From the NCBI GenBank assembly GCA_964445985.1, contig CAYUMU010000023.1:8399-72398 (forward strand): a stretch of 64,000 nt of DNA, written 5' to 3'. This document shows, piece after piece, positions 1-7,899 of this stretch. The position numbers were made by a program, and so were the translations under genes. Under the pieces are notes generated by a model. That model had not been told where the DNA came from. It did not search any database and saw only the letters and a program-made list of their open reading frames with translations. Source of the DNA: CAYUMU01 sp964445985. Its GTDB lineage: Bacteria > Planctomycetota > Planctomycetia > Pirellulales > S012-138. How positions within the stretch are numbered: position 1 is the first letter of the stretch; each line of letters starts with the position of its first letter.

Positions 1-2835
1 TACGTCGTTCCGTTGAACGATGGCTCGCTGGCCCAGGTGCAGCTCGACTCGGGCGACCTGGTGGCGCGCACCCTGGGAGACAATTCGCTGGAGCCCAAGT
101 GGGCCGGAAACCTGGTCGCCGTTGGCAATCGGGTGCTCTCGCTGTCGCTCGAAAGCTGCGACGCCCACCAAATGGTTTCGCCCAGCTCTTTGGAAGCCCG
201 GCTGGCCGCCAACAATCGCGACGCCGAAGCCTGGATGCTGCGAGGCGATATCGAGCTTCAACAAAACAACCTGGTTCAGGCCGTGAACAGCCTGCGAAAC
301 GCCGTGGCCAGCGGTGGTCAAAACCGCGCGCGGGATCTGCTGGCTCAATGCCTGCTGCGCATGGTTCAGGCCGATTTTTCCCAGCATCGTCCACTTTGCC
401 AAGAACTGGAAACGCACTTGGTTCGCCCGGCCACGGCCGCGCGCTACTGGCGGATTGTGGCCGAAGGTTTGGCCGCGCAACAGGACTCCGTCGGCGCGCT
501 TCGGGCCTACCTGCGGCTGGCAGACCAGGCGGCGGACGACGACTTGCTGCAAGATTTGTCGCCTTCACTGCAAGTGCGCCCCAACCGACTGGTGCAGCAT
601 CGCATGGCCGAATTGTGGAATTCGGCCGATCGCGCACAACGGGTGCAAATGGATGAAGTCCTCGGGGAACGGTTGGCGGCGGCTTTGGCATCCGAGGACC
701 CCGCTTCGCTGCGGCTCTCCATCGAACGGCTGGGATGGCACCCCCGAGCCAACGAACTTCGCTGGCAGTTAGCTCAGCAGTTGCAAGCCAAGCTGCTGCA
801 GGAGCCGTCCGACGCCTCGCCCTTGGAGTGGGAAAGTGTCCTGCTGCAATTTGCGGCGCACGGTTCTCCGGCCGACCGGGCCGAGGCCTTGGCAAGTTTG
901 GCCGCCGTCTTCGCCAGGCAGAATCAGGCCGATCCGGCCGTGTACTACGCCCACCGCCTCCGGCAGGAGTTTCCCGATCAGCAGCTTGGCAGCGGGCAAA
1001 GGGGGGCCGATTTCGCCGCCCAGTTGCTCAGCCAGCCTTCCCAAATCGCAGCCAGTGAACAGCGCCTTTGGCCGCAAGGCAAGGTCACGGGTCGGGCCGC
1101 CGCGGTGCAGATTCCCGCGAAAGGCCGCTCGTGGGGCGTGCATCAACAGGTCACATCCCTCGACCAATTCCCAGGTCGCTCGTTCCTGATCGAGAATCAA
1201 TCGGCGCTCGTGGTGCGGAACGCCGAACGGGAACTCTGGCGAACCCGGTTCATCGATCCCCAAACGAACGACACCCTGGGATCCTCGCCGCAAGGGCATA
1301 GCCTTGGCGCTCACGGCCACCTGTTGGTGCTTACCAATGGTTGTTACGTGCTTGGCATCGACTCCCTCGGGAAAAACGCGAAGGGTGCGGCGAATCGGCC
1401 GCCCGGCCTGCCAGCCGACGACGCGGCGGGCCAGATCCGCTGGGTTCACCCGCTCACCGATAACTTTCCTGGCATGAACCCCGGCCGCATGTATCCGCTG
1501 CCCATCTGGGAAGCCATGCCCTGGGGCGAAACATTGGTGCAATTCCAGACCCACGACCGCATTGTGTTGGGGAGCATGAAGCCCGTGGTGGGCAGCCAGG
1601 TGACTTTCCTCCGCGGCAACGAGCTGGTTTCGGTAGACACCGTGAGCGGCGCCACGCTCTGGATCCGCGGCAACATCGAAGCTGGCAGCGAGTTGTTCGG
1701 AAACGAACGCCAGATTTATGTCGTTGGCCGCAGTGCGAGAAGCGCCCTGGTGTTCCGCACGGCCGACGGGGAACCGCTGGGGGAAAGACCCGTGCCCCCG
1801 CCATCGCAGCGGATGCGGTCTTATGGCAACCGGTTACTCACCTGGCACACCGTCAACCAGCAAACCACCGTTCGACTATTCGATGTGGACAAGCAAGAGG
1901 ATGTCTGGTCGCACACGTTCGATGCCTCGGCGAGGGCGGCGTTCGCCAGCGATGGCCGCTTGGGCGTGCTGGAAAAGGGCGGCCATTTTCAACTGCTCGA
2001 TCCCCCAACGGGCGAGGCGCTCATTAGCGCCAACGTGGATGCCATGTCGTCGCTGGCGGCCCTTTTTGTGCTGAAGCGGTCAGACGGCGGCTACGTGGTC
2101 GCGGCCACTCGCTCGCTGGCGCCGACCCATCGGCAACAAGATGGTTGGGTGGTGCGGCCCCTGCAAAACCCCAGCTCGTACGACGCGCCCGCAATCGATG
2201 GTTTTGTGCATGGTTTCGATGCCAATGGACGGCTTTCGTGGTCGCAGCCGGCCCGCGATTTGGCCCTGCCGCTGCACCAGCCCGAGGGGAGCCCCATGCT
2301 CTGCTTCCTCAGCTACCTGTATGGCAACCGCATGGTGGTCAACGGCCGGCAAATGGGCGTGGTGCAGCAATCGTGCGTTACCTTCTTAGACAAGCGCACG
2401 GGCAGCGTCGTGTATCGCCAAACGCTCGCCGGCGTGCCCAGCTACTACGAGCTCACGGCCAGCGCCGCCAAGAAAACCGTGGAGTTTTCGGCCAACGTAG
2501 GCACCGTTCGCCTGGACCTGACCGACGAGCCCCCGGCCGCGGCCGATCCCAAGGAAGTTCCGCTGGAGCCGGAGATCATCGCGCCCGCGGTGCCGCAGCA
2601 GCCCAATCAACCGCAGCCCGCTCTACCTCAGCTGCCTGTTCAACCTAATGAACCGATGGTTCCCATGCCACCCAGGGCGGTTCTGCCTGGTGGGCCAGGC
2701 AATTTGCCCCTCCAGCCCCGGCCGGTCGCTCCGCAAGAGCCGCGGAAACCGGCGGTTCGCAACCTGGAACCGCAGCAGGCGCCCGCGCTGCCCCCAGCCA
2801 AGATCGAAGTGCCGCGGGAACAGGAGCAGCGCTGA
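1..2835 (+). CDS. PQQ-like beta-propeller protein with TPR-like N-terminal part (5' partial)
   Basis: The reading frame is open to the first base of the window (frame 1), so the true start lies upstream; a TTG at 13 is in frame but has no special support. Roughly the first 330 visible residues are helical, with TPR-like stretches (for example the part containing AEAWMLRGDIELQQNN). Residues 370-810 are beta-rich with repeated strand-turn patterns and DGEPL/GNRLLTW-type blades, as in PQQ/BamB-like propellers. The last 120 residues are a Pro/Gln-rich tail. Planctomycetes encode many such large propeller proteins, usually exported or membrane-attached, but the N-terminus that would show a signal peptide is missing. 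The substrate and partners cannot be told. The next gene follows within 100 bp in the same direction, so the two may be co-transcribed. Confidence 0.75.
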   Translation, partial: YVVPLNDGSLAQVQLDSGDLVARTLGDNSLEPKWAGNLVAVGNRVLSLSLESCDAHQMVSPSSLEARLAANNRDAEAWMLRGDIELQQNNLVQAVNSLRNAVASGGQNRARDLLAQCLLRMVQADFSQHRPLCQELETHLVRPATAARYWRIVAEGLAAQQDSVGALRAYLRLADQAADDDLLQDLSPSLQVRPNRLVQHRMAELWNSADRAQRVQMDEVLGERLAAALASEDPASLRLSIERLGWHPRANELRWQLAQQLQAKLLQEPSDASPLEWESVLLQFAAHGSPADRAEALASLAAVFARQNQADPAVYYAHRLRQEFPDQQLGSGQRGADFAAQLLSQPSQIAASEQRLWPQGKVTGRAAAVQIPAKGRSWGVHQQVTSLDQFPGRSFLIENQSALVVRNAERELWRTRFIDPQTNDTLGSSPQGHSLGAHGHLLVLTNGCYVLGIDSLGKNAKGAANRPPGLPADDAAGQIRWVHPLTDNFPGMNPGRMYPLPIWEAMPWGETLVQFQTHDRIVLGSMKPVVGSQVTFLRGNELVSVDTVSGATLWIRGNIEAGSELFGNERQIYVVGRSARSALVFRTADGEPLGERPVPPPSQRMRSYGNRLLTWHTVNQQTTVRLFDVDKQEDVWSHTFDASARAAFASDGRLGVLEKGGHFQLLDPPTGEALISANVDAMSSLAALFVLKRSDGGYVVAATRSLAPTHRQQDGWVVRPLQNPSSYDAPAIDGFVHGFDANGRLSWSQPARDLALPLHQPEGSPMLCFLSYLYGNRMVVNGRQMGVVQQSCVTFLDKRTGSVVYRQTLAGVPSYYELTASAAKKTVEFSANVGTVRLDLTDEPPAAADPKEVPLEPEIIAPAVPQQPNQPQPALPQLPVQPNEPMVPMPPRAVLPGGPGNLPLQPRPVAPQEPRKPAVRNLEPQQAPALPPAKIEVPREQEQR

Positions 2836-2928
2836 ACCATGGCTTCCCACCGCAATCCGCTGCAACGCTGGCCCCCAGCGCGTGGTCGACTCGCCTGCTG
2901 GCGTTCGAGCTCCAAGTACCGTCTGAAC

Positions 2929-4527
2929 ATGCGTTTGCGATTGGCTCCTCACCGGCGGCCTGAAGCGCACCTGGCGGCGTGGTGCGTTTGGATGGCGCTG
3001 CTGCTGGGGTCGCTTGTTCCGTCGTCGGCGTTTTCCGCTGATGAAAAGCCTGCTGCTACCCCCGCCCCGCCCGCCGGCATGCTGCTGCGGCTAGGGACCA
3101 CCGACCCCGACGATGACGACGGGCACCAGGGCACGATCTACGATCTCCTCTTCTCGCCCGATGGCAAACTGCTGGCCTCGCGGGGGGCCGATCAAACCAT
3201 TCGGCTGTGGAGCATCCCCGACGGCAAGGAACTGCACCGCCTGCCTGGCGACCGGCTGTTTGCTTTCTCTCCCGATGGCCAGCTCATTCTGATCGGCGAG
3301 CCCACGCTGAATAACCCCTCCACGCAATTGTGGAACACGAAAACCGGGGAACGAATCTGGGATTACCCAGGGCTATGGGACCAGGCCGCCTTCAGTCGCG
3401 ATGGCAGCCAGATTCGGTTTGTGTATCGGGGCATGATCCGCAACCTGGAGCTCAACCCCAAACGTTTGCTGGGCCAGCCCCGCTTGGCTCCCCCAGCCGC
3501 GAAAGCGCTGTCTCGCGACGGCACGCTGCTGGCCTGCACATCGAGCTTGAACAGCAATCAACTTCGGCTTACCGATGCCAGCAGCGGGCAAATTATCCGC
3601 GAGCTGTCGGGCAACTCCGATGTGCCCATGCAAGTGGTCTTTTCCGCCGATGGGCTTACGATCGCGGCGGCTGGCAAAGATCAACAGATTCACGTGTGGG
3701 AGGTTGCCACGGCCAAAACCATGGGCCGGCTGGCCGGTCACACCCAGCCGGTCCAACGACTGGATTTTTCGTCCGATGGCCGCATGCTGGCCAGCGCTGG
3801 CCGCGATGGCGCCGCCATCTTGTGGGAAATCGTCAGCGGCAACGTGCTGGCCAAACTCGATGCTGCCGCCCAGGGGGGCGAAAAGGTGATTGCCACGGCC
3901 GTGGCGTTCTCGCCGACCGGTCGTTACCTGGCCACCGCCAGCACCGATCACACGATTGTGCTGTGGGAAGTGTCGCAGGCCACGCTCGGCACCCCTCGCG
4001 AAGCGCCGCTCACGCCCGAGCGGCTGGCAACAGCCTGGGAACAGCTGACCGACACCGATGCCCGCGTGGCCCGGCAGGCCATGTTCGCGTTTTCCTCCAA
4101 CCCGGAAATGTCGCTCCCCTTCCTCAAGGAGCAACTCCAGAAAGAACTCAGTTCGCCCCAGGCGGCCCAAATTTCGCGGCTGATTTCCGAACTCGATGAC
4201 CAGGAATACATGGTCCGCGAGCGGGCTACCCAAACCCTCAAGCAAATGCTCGGTTTGGCCACCGACGCCCTCAAACGCGAGCTGCGCAGCACGCTCTCCG
4301 CCGAGGTGCGATTTCGCATCCGGCTCATCCTAGGCTCGGCCGGCCAGGCAATGCCCCGGTATAGTCAGGCCGAAGTCTACCGTTTCAAGCGGTTGATTCA
4401 GGTGTTCGAAAACCTGGCCTCGCCCGCCGCCAAGGAATTGCTGCTAACCATCTCTACCGATATCCCCTCGGCCGAGTTGCAAGACGAAGCTCGGCGGGCG
4501 CTGGCGAGAGCGAACGAGCGTCCTTAG
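2929..4527 (+). CDS. Secreted WD40-repeat protein
   Basis: This encodes 532 residues. The frame is open from an ATG at 2839, but the ATG at 2929 is preferred because it starts a signal-peptide-like leader: Arg-rich start, hydrophobic stretch ending LVPSSAFSA, then an Ala/Pro-rich linker. Residues 45-340 hold several WD40 blades with recognisable ends such as DQTIRLWSIPDG, DQQIHVWEV, DGAAILWEI and DHTIVLWEV. The last 180 residues are helical (ERLATAWEQLTDTDARVARQAMFAF onwards), a tail seen in planctomycete WD40 proteins. It is probably a periplasmic protein-interaction scaffold. No enzymatic motif is visible. It lies directly behind the propeller gene and may share its transcript. Confidence 0.8.
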   Translation: MRLRLAPHRRPEAHLAAWCVWMALLLGSLVPSSAFSADEKPAATPAPPAGMLLRLGTTDPDDDDGHQGTIYDLLFSPDGKLLASRGADQTIRLWSIPDGKELHRLPGDRLFAFSPDGQLILIGEPTLNNPSTQLWNTKTGERIWDYPGLWDQAAFSRDGSQIRFVYRGMIRNLELNPKRLLGQPRLAPPAAKALSRDGTLLACTSSLNSNQLRLTDASSGQIIRELSGNSDVPMQVVFSADGLTIAAAGKDQQIHVWEVATAKTMGRLAGHTQPVQRLDFSSDGRMLASAGRDGAAILWEIVSGNVLAKLDAAAQGGEKVIATAVAFSPTGRYLATASTDHTIVLWEVSQATLGTPREAPLTPERLATAWEQLTDTDARVARQAMFAFSSNPEMSLPFLKEQLQKELSSPQAAQISRLISELDDQEYMVRERATQTLKQMLGLATDALKRELRSTLSAEVRFRIRLILGSAGQAMPRYSQAEVYRFKRLIQVFENLASPAAKELLLTISTDIPSAELQDEARRALARANERP

Positions 4528-4565
4528 TGTCCGCATTGCTACAGGGTTCAAAACGCCCATTCTTG

Positions 4566-4596
4566 GGGGGGCGCCGTTCGACTTCGCGTGCCCCCC
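4566..4596. other. GC-rich hairpin between genes
   Basis: The arms GGGGGGC (4566-4572) and GCCCCCC (4590-4596) pair around a 17-base loop, about 40 bases after the WD40 stop. There is no T-run, so it is at best a weak terminator. A second small palindrome, GCCAGCCGGGCTGGC, lies at 4617-4631, just before the next gene. Confidence 0.3.
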
Positions 4597-4661
4597 GTAC
4601 AATGGCATTCTGACCCGCCAGCCGGGCTGGCGCTAGACGGGCCAAAGTTGTCGTCGTTACC

Positions 4662-5351
4662 ATGCACTCCATGACCGAGGAGCAAGCCACCGACCATTCA
4701 CCCGGCGCCGCCGACGCTGGGCAACCAGAGCCAGCGGCAAAACGCAAACGCTGGCGACCTTACGCGCGGTTCGTGCGTCCGCGACTGCGGCAAATCTGGC
4801 TGAACATCCAGATTTGGATCCCGTTCTTGATCAATCCGTTCGAACGGCGGCGGCTGGTGAAGCTCTCCGACGACGAAGGCCGGCACGATTTGGAATGGGA
4901 GGTGGAACTTCCCCGCCAATGCTGGAAAACAGGGCAGCGGGCCGGCCTGCAAGCGTGCCGATTCGAGCGGCGGTATCGCAGCTTTGACCGGCCCTTGGCC
5001 ATCTTCGGTGTGATGTTCCTGGCCCTGATGGTCGTTTCCACCCTGAGTTGCCTGCTGGGTCCCTATCTCACGCCCACCCTGTATCTCACGATTTTGGTGC
5101 TTGGACTGGGGGTCTTGTGGATCAAGAGCTGGCGCGAACGGGTCCGGCTCACCTTGTGGAGCTTGCCGCAGCACAGTGCAGACGCCCAGATGCCCGACCT
5201 GGCGATCTACAACGATCAAATGTACCTGTATCTGCCCAGTGTCGATCTGGCTCGGGCCATGTCGCTGGAACTCAGGACCCAGCGTGACGAACGCCGCCGC
5301 CATGGCGATCCCCGCGATGCGAACGACGATTTCGCCGATCCCCTCAGGTAA
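4662..5351 (+). CDS. Small membrane protein of unknown function
   Basis: This encodes 229 residues; a second ATG three codons in (4671) is an equally possible start, and neither has a clear ribosome binding site. The N-terminal 110 residues are polar and basic. Two adjacent membrane segments follow: one around LAIFGVMFLALMVVSTLSCLL and one around LYLTILVLGLGVLWI. The C-terminal 60 residues are soluble and very rich in Arg/Asp. The layout suggests an inner-membrane protein with both ends in the cytoplasm. I recognise no family. It converges with the VanZ-like gene, with 17 bases between the stops. Confidence 0.65.
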   Translation: MHSMTEEQATDHSPGAADAGQPEPAAKRKRWRPYARFVRPRLRQIWLNIQIWIPFLINPFERRRLVKLSDDEGRHDLEWEVELPRQCWKTGQRAGLQACRFERRYRSFDRPLAIFGVMFLALMVVSTLSCLLGPYLTPTLYLTILVLGLGVLWIKSWRERVRLTLWSLPQHSADAQMPDLAIYNDQMYLYLPSVDLARAMSLELRTQRDERRRHGDPRDANDDFADPLR

Positions 5352-5368
5352 TAGCCGGCCCGATGCTG

Positions 5369-5824
5369 TTAAGAATTGCGGGAATGAGCGGTCGCTTGCG
5401 ATGCGAGCCTCGTGGCGCCGTCGGGGGGCGTGGGGGCCTGATCTTTTCGCCGCAGCAGCCACCCGAGCCCCGTGCCCAGGCTCAAACCGACCAAATCTTG
5501 GACAATATCGGCCCAATCGGGTGTGCGGCCAGGCACCAGGTATTGAATGGCTTCGGTCGCGAATGCGTAGCTCACCAGGGCGGCCACGATCGTGAGTCGA
5601 GAGGTGCGCGAAAACGCCAGGGCACAAAGCAACCCCGCCGCAAAGAACGTCAGCAAATGGCTGATCGGCGCCACGTAATCGTGAAAGACCTTCCGCGCTT
5701 CTTCTTCACTCGCTCCCGCCATGCGGAAGGGATTCTCCGCTAGCAGTGCATAGGTGAGCACCGCCAGATACCCAAAGGTAACGGCACACCATAGCCAATG
5801 AGCTTTGTTTTGAGTTTCTTTCAA
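5369..5824 (-). CDS. VanZ-family membrane protein
   Basis: This encodes 151 residues with four predicted membrane helices. The pattern is that of VanZ-like proteins: an early helix (LWCAVTFGYLAVLTYALLAE), a conserved ISHLLTFFAAGLLCALAF helix with the His that is frequent in the family, the FATEAIQYLVPGRTPDWADIVQDLVGLSLG block (family consensus E.xQxF...R..d..D...N..G), and a soluble tail. The family is named from the teicoplanin-resistance accessory gene, but most members have no known role. The short Ala/Thr-rich tail is not conserved. The gene stands alone on the minus strand. Confidence 0.8.
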   Translation of the reverse strand: MKETQNKAHWLWCAVTFGYLAVLTYALLAENPFRMAGASEEEARKVFHDYVAPISHLLTFFAAGLLCALAFSRTSRLTIVAALVSYAFATEAIQYLVPGRTPDWADIVQDLVGLSLGTGLGWLLRRKDQAPTPPDGATRLASQATAHSRNS

Positions 5825-6355
5825 AAATCACACTCAGCCTGCCAGAAGAATCGGCCCCGCCAGAGAGGGCGAACCGGCCCCATGCGGACGCGGGGCTGAT
5901 CGGCATATCGCGCCTCCGGGGTATCTTACCACTTGGAAGCCCAAAAGTAGCCGTGGCGAGCGTTCCGATCGCGGTTTTCGTGCCGCTTCCCAGCACACAG
6001 GCCGCCCAGCCGCTGGGAGCTGGCCGCTCCAAACGTACGGAAAGAACAATCGGCATTTGCTCGCCCCCCTTGCCGTTGCCACCCCGGCCACCGCACAAGA
6101 GCTGGTCGCGCGGCGACCAGCATGGTCAAAAATTGCACAGGGGTTTGGGTGCATTGGTAACCAGCCCCGAACTGTCTGCAAGCTAGCACCAAAATCGGAA
6201 AAGTGGCTGGTGAAAGACTTTAAGGAAAATGAAAAAAAATTACGTCCGATGGCGCGTTACAAGCGTATGTAATACACGCATAGACGAAAGAGAGAATGGA
6301 TTCGGGCCGCATCAAGTAGGGTGTCCCAAGGGGTTTTGCTGAGGAGATGTCAAGG
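5825..6355. other. Intergenic region upstream of csrA
   Basis: About 530 bases without a supported gene, between two divergent genes. Its last 150 bases are clearly richer in A/T than the surroundings, with an A-rich run near 6229-6240 and a possible -10-like stretch in GTATGTAATAC near 6264-6274, so it probably holds the csrA promoter and leader. No RNA gene was recognised. Confidence 0.5.
6341..6346 (+). promoter_or_regulatory. Ribosome binding site deciding the csrA start
   Basis: GAGGAG directly abuts an upstream in-frame ATG at 6347 but lies nine bases before the ATG at 6356. Normal spacing therefore favours 6356, which also gives the standard CsrA N-terminus. Confidence 0.7.
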
Positions 6356-6541
6356 ATGCTAGTGCTTAGCAGGAAACCAGGCGAGTCGATCCAAATTGGA
6401 AACGAAATCACCGTCACCGTTCTCAAGGTGCAAGGAAACCGTGTTCGGCTGGGATTCGAGGCTCCCCAAGGAACGCGCATCATGCGCTGGGAGTTGGAAG
6501 TAGAAAACAAGGAAGCCGCGGCGCAACTGGCCGCTTTTTGA
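6356..6541 (+). CDS. csrA: Carbon storage regulator CsrA
   Basis: This encodes 61 residues starting MLVLSRKPGESIQIGNEI, the canonical CsrA beginning. It continues with the conserved VTVLKVQGNRVRLGFEAP core and an Ala/Glu-rich helical end. CsrA is a dimeric RNA-binding protein that recognises GGA-containing loops and blocks or changes translation of target mRNAs. The RNA-contacting Arg near the start (LSR) is present; the usual second one near residue 44 appears to be the Arg in GTRIMRWE. The gene stands between long non-coding stretches, away from any flagellar genes. An alternative ATG three codons earlier overlaps the ribosome binding site and is less likely. Confidence 0.93.
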   Translation: MLVLSRKPGESIQIGNEITVTVLKVQGNRVRLGFEAPQGTRIMRWELEVENKEAAAQLAAF

Positions 6542-6794
6542 AAATGTTTGATGACGGGCTCCTCCCGACCTTCCGATCGCGAGAGGTGACGCGTAACTAA
6601 TCCACGAAAACGAATGTGTTTGCGTGAATCAGGAACGACGCACAACGCGATTAGGAATTTGCATCGCTCAGTCGATTCTTTGTCGAACGAGCGATCCTTC
6701 TGCGTTCGGGAGTGAGCCCCTTTCTAAGTTGCGCCCCCCCTTGCTATGCGGTTCTCAAACCTTGCCACGCCTGGCGCCCGCCTTCCAACCTGTT

Positions 6795-7757
6795 ATGCCG
6801 TCGACAACTTCCCTGGTTCGGCAATCGTGGTTTCTTACCGGCCCCACGGCGGGTGGGAAGTCGGCGTTAGCCCTGGTGTTGGCCGCGAAAATTCCTGCGC
6901 GGATCGTGTCGATGGATTCGATGGCCGTGTATCGCGGCATGGATATCGGCACCGCCAAACCCAGTGCCGCCGAGCGCCAGCAGGTTCCGCATCATCTGAT
7001 CGATATTGTGGAGCCAGACTGCGATTTTAGCCTGGCCGACTATCTCGCCGCTGCCCAGGCGGCCGTTACCCAGTTGAATCTGCGGGGGCAAACGCCACTA
7101 TTCGTGGGCGGAACACCGCTGTATTTGAAGGCTTTGTTGCGTGGTTTGTTCTCCGGGCCGGCCGCCGATTGGGACTTGCGGCGGCGATACGAAAAGCTGG
7201 CCGCCGACCACGGCTCCCAGGCTTTGCACCACCAATTGGCCCAGATAGATCCGGTGTCGGCCGCCCGATTGCATCCCAACGATGCCCGCCGGTTGATCCG
7301 AGCGCTGGAGGTGTATGAACTGACCGGCACGCCAATCAGCGCGCAACAGCAACAGTTCGATCGGCCGCTGGCTCGCGAGGCGTGTCGGGTGTTTTGCCTG
7401 CAATGGGAGCGGGCTGAGCTTCATGCTCGGATCGACGCCCGCGTGGATGCCATGTTCCAGACGGGGCTGGTCGAAGAAGTTCGAAACCTGCTGGCGGCCG
7501 GGGCACTCTCCCATACGGCTTCGCAAGCCCTGGGGTATCGCGAGGTGATCGAGCACCTCGCCGGCAGCCGCGACCTGGTGGAAACGATTGGGCTGATAAA
7601 GCAACGCACGCGGCAGTTTGCCAAACGGCAAGAAACCTGGTTCCGCAGTCTGGCAGAGTGCCGAATCGTGCCGATGCGCTCGGGGTTGGACGTCGAAGCG
7701 ATTGCGGAAGCGATCATTCGAGAAGATCTGGCCGTGCCGAGCACGCCGCCGAAGTGA
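6795..7757 (+). CDS. miaA: tRNA dimethylallyltransferase MiaA
   Basis: This encodes 320 residues. The frame is open further upstream, but the ATG at 6795 places the P-loop at the usual distance from the N-terminus. MiaA transfers a dimethylallyl group to N6 of A37 in tRNAs that read codons beginning with U. Visible motifs are the P-loop GPTAGGKSAL, DSMAVYRGMDIGTAKP, HHLIDIVEP, FVGGTPLYLKALLRGLF, the RLIRALEV helix and QALGYREV, all in the order expected for the family and at normal length. The partner methylthiolase MiaB is not in the window. The gene lies 250 bases after csrA on the same strand. Confidence 0.95.
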   Translation: MPSTTSLVRQSWFLTGPTAGGKSALALVLAAKIPARIVSMDSMAVYRGMDIGTAKPSAAERQQVPHHLIDIVEPDCDFSLADYLAAAQAAVTQLNLRGQTPLFVGGTPLYLKALLRGLFSGPAADWDLRRRYEKLAADHGSQALHHQLAQIDPVSAARLHPNDARRLIRALEVYELTGTPISAQQQQFDRPLAREACRVFCLQWERAELHARIDARVDAMFQTGLVEEVRNLLAAGALSHTASQALGYREVIEHLAGSRDLVETIGLIKQRTRQFAKRQETWFRSLAECRIVPMRSGLDVEAIAEAIIREDLAVPSTPPK

Positions 7758-7899
7758 AGGGGAGCAGCCACGCCGGATCGTAAGCTACCTTTCTAGAGCC
7801 GGTTCCCGAGCCTGATTCGCAGCCTAATCGCCCGGCCGCGCGGCGCGGAGGTCTTGGGATCGGCCGTTAGACGGCAAGCCCCCGCTTCGGGAATCCCGC

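Noticed and set aside
4566..4596. Strong terminator after the WD40 gene
   Set aside because: Stem is good, but no T-run follows.
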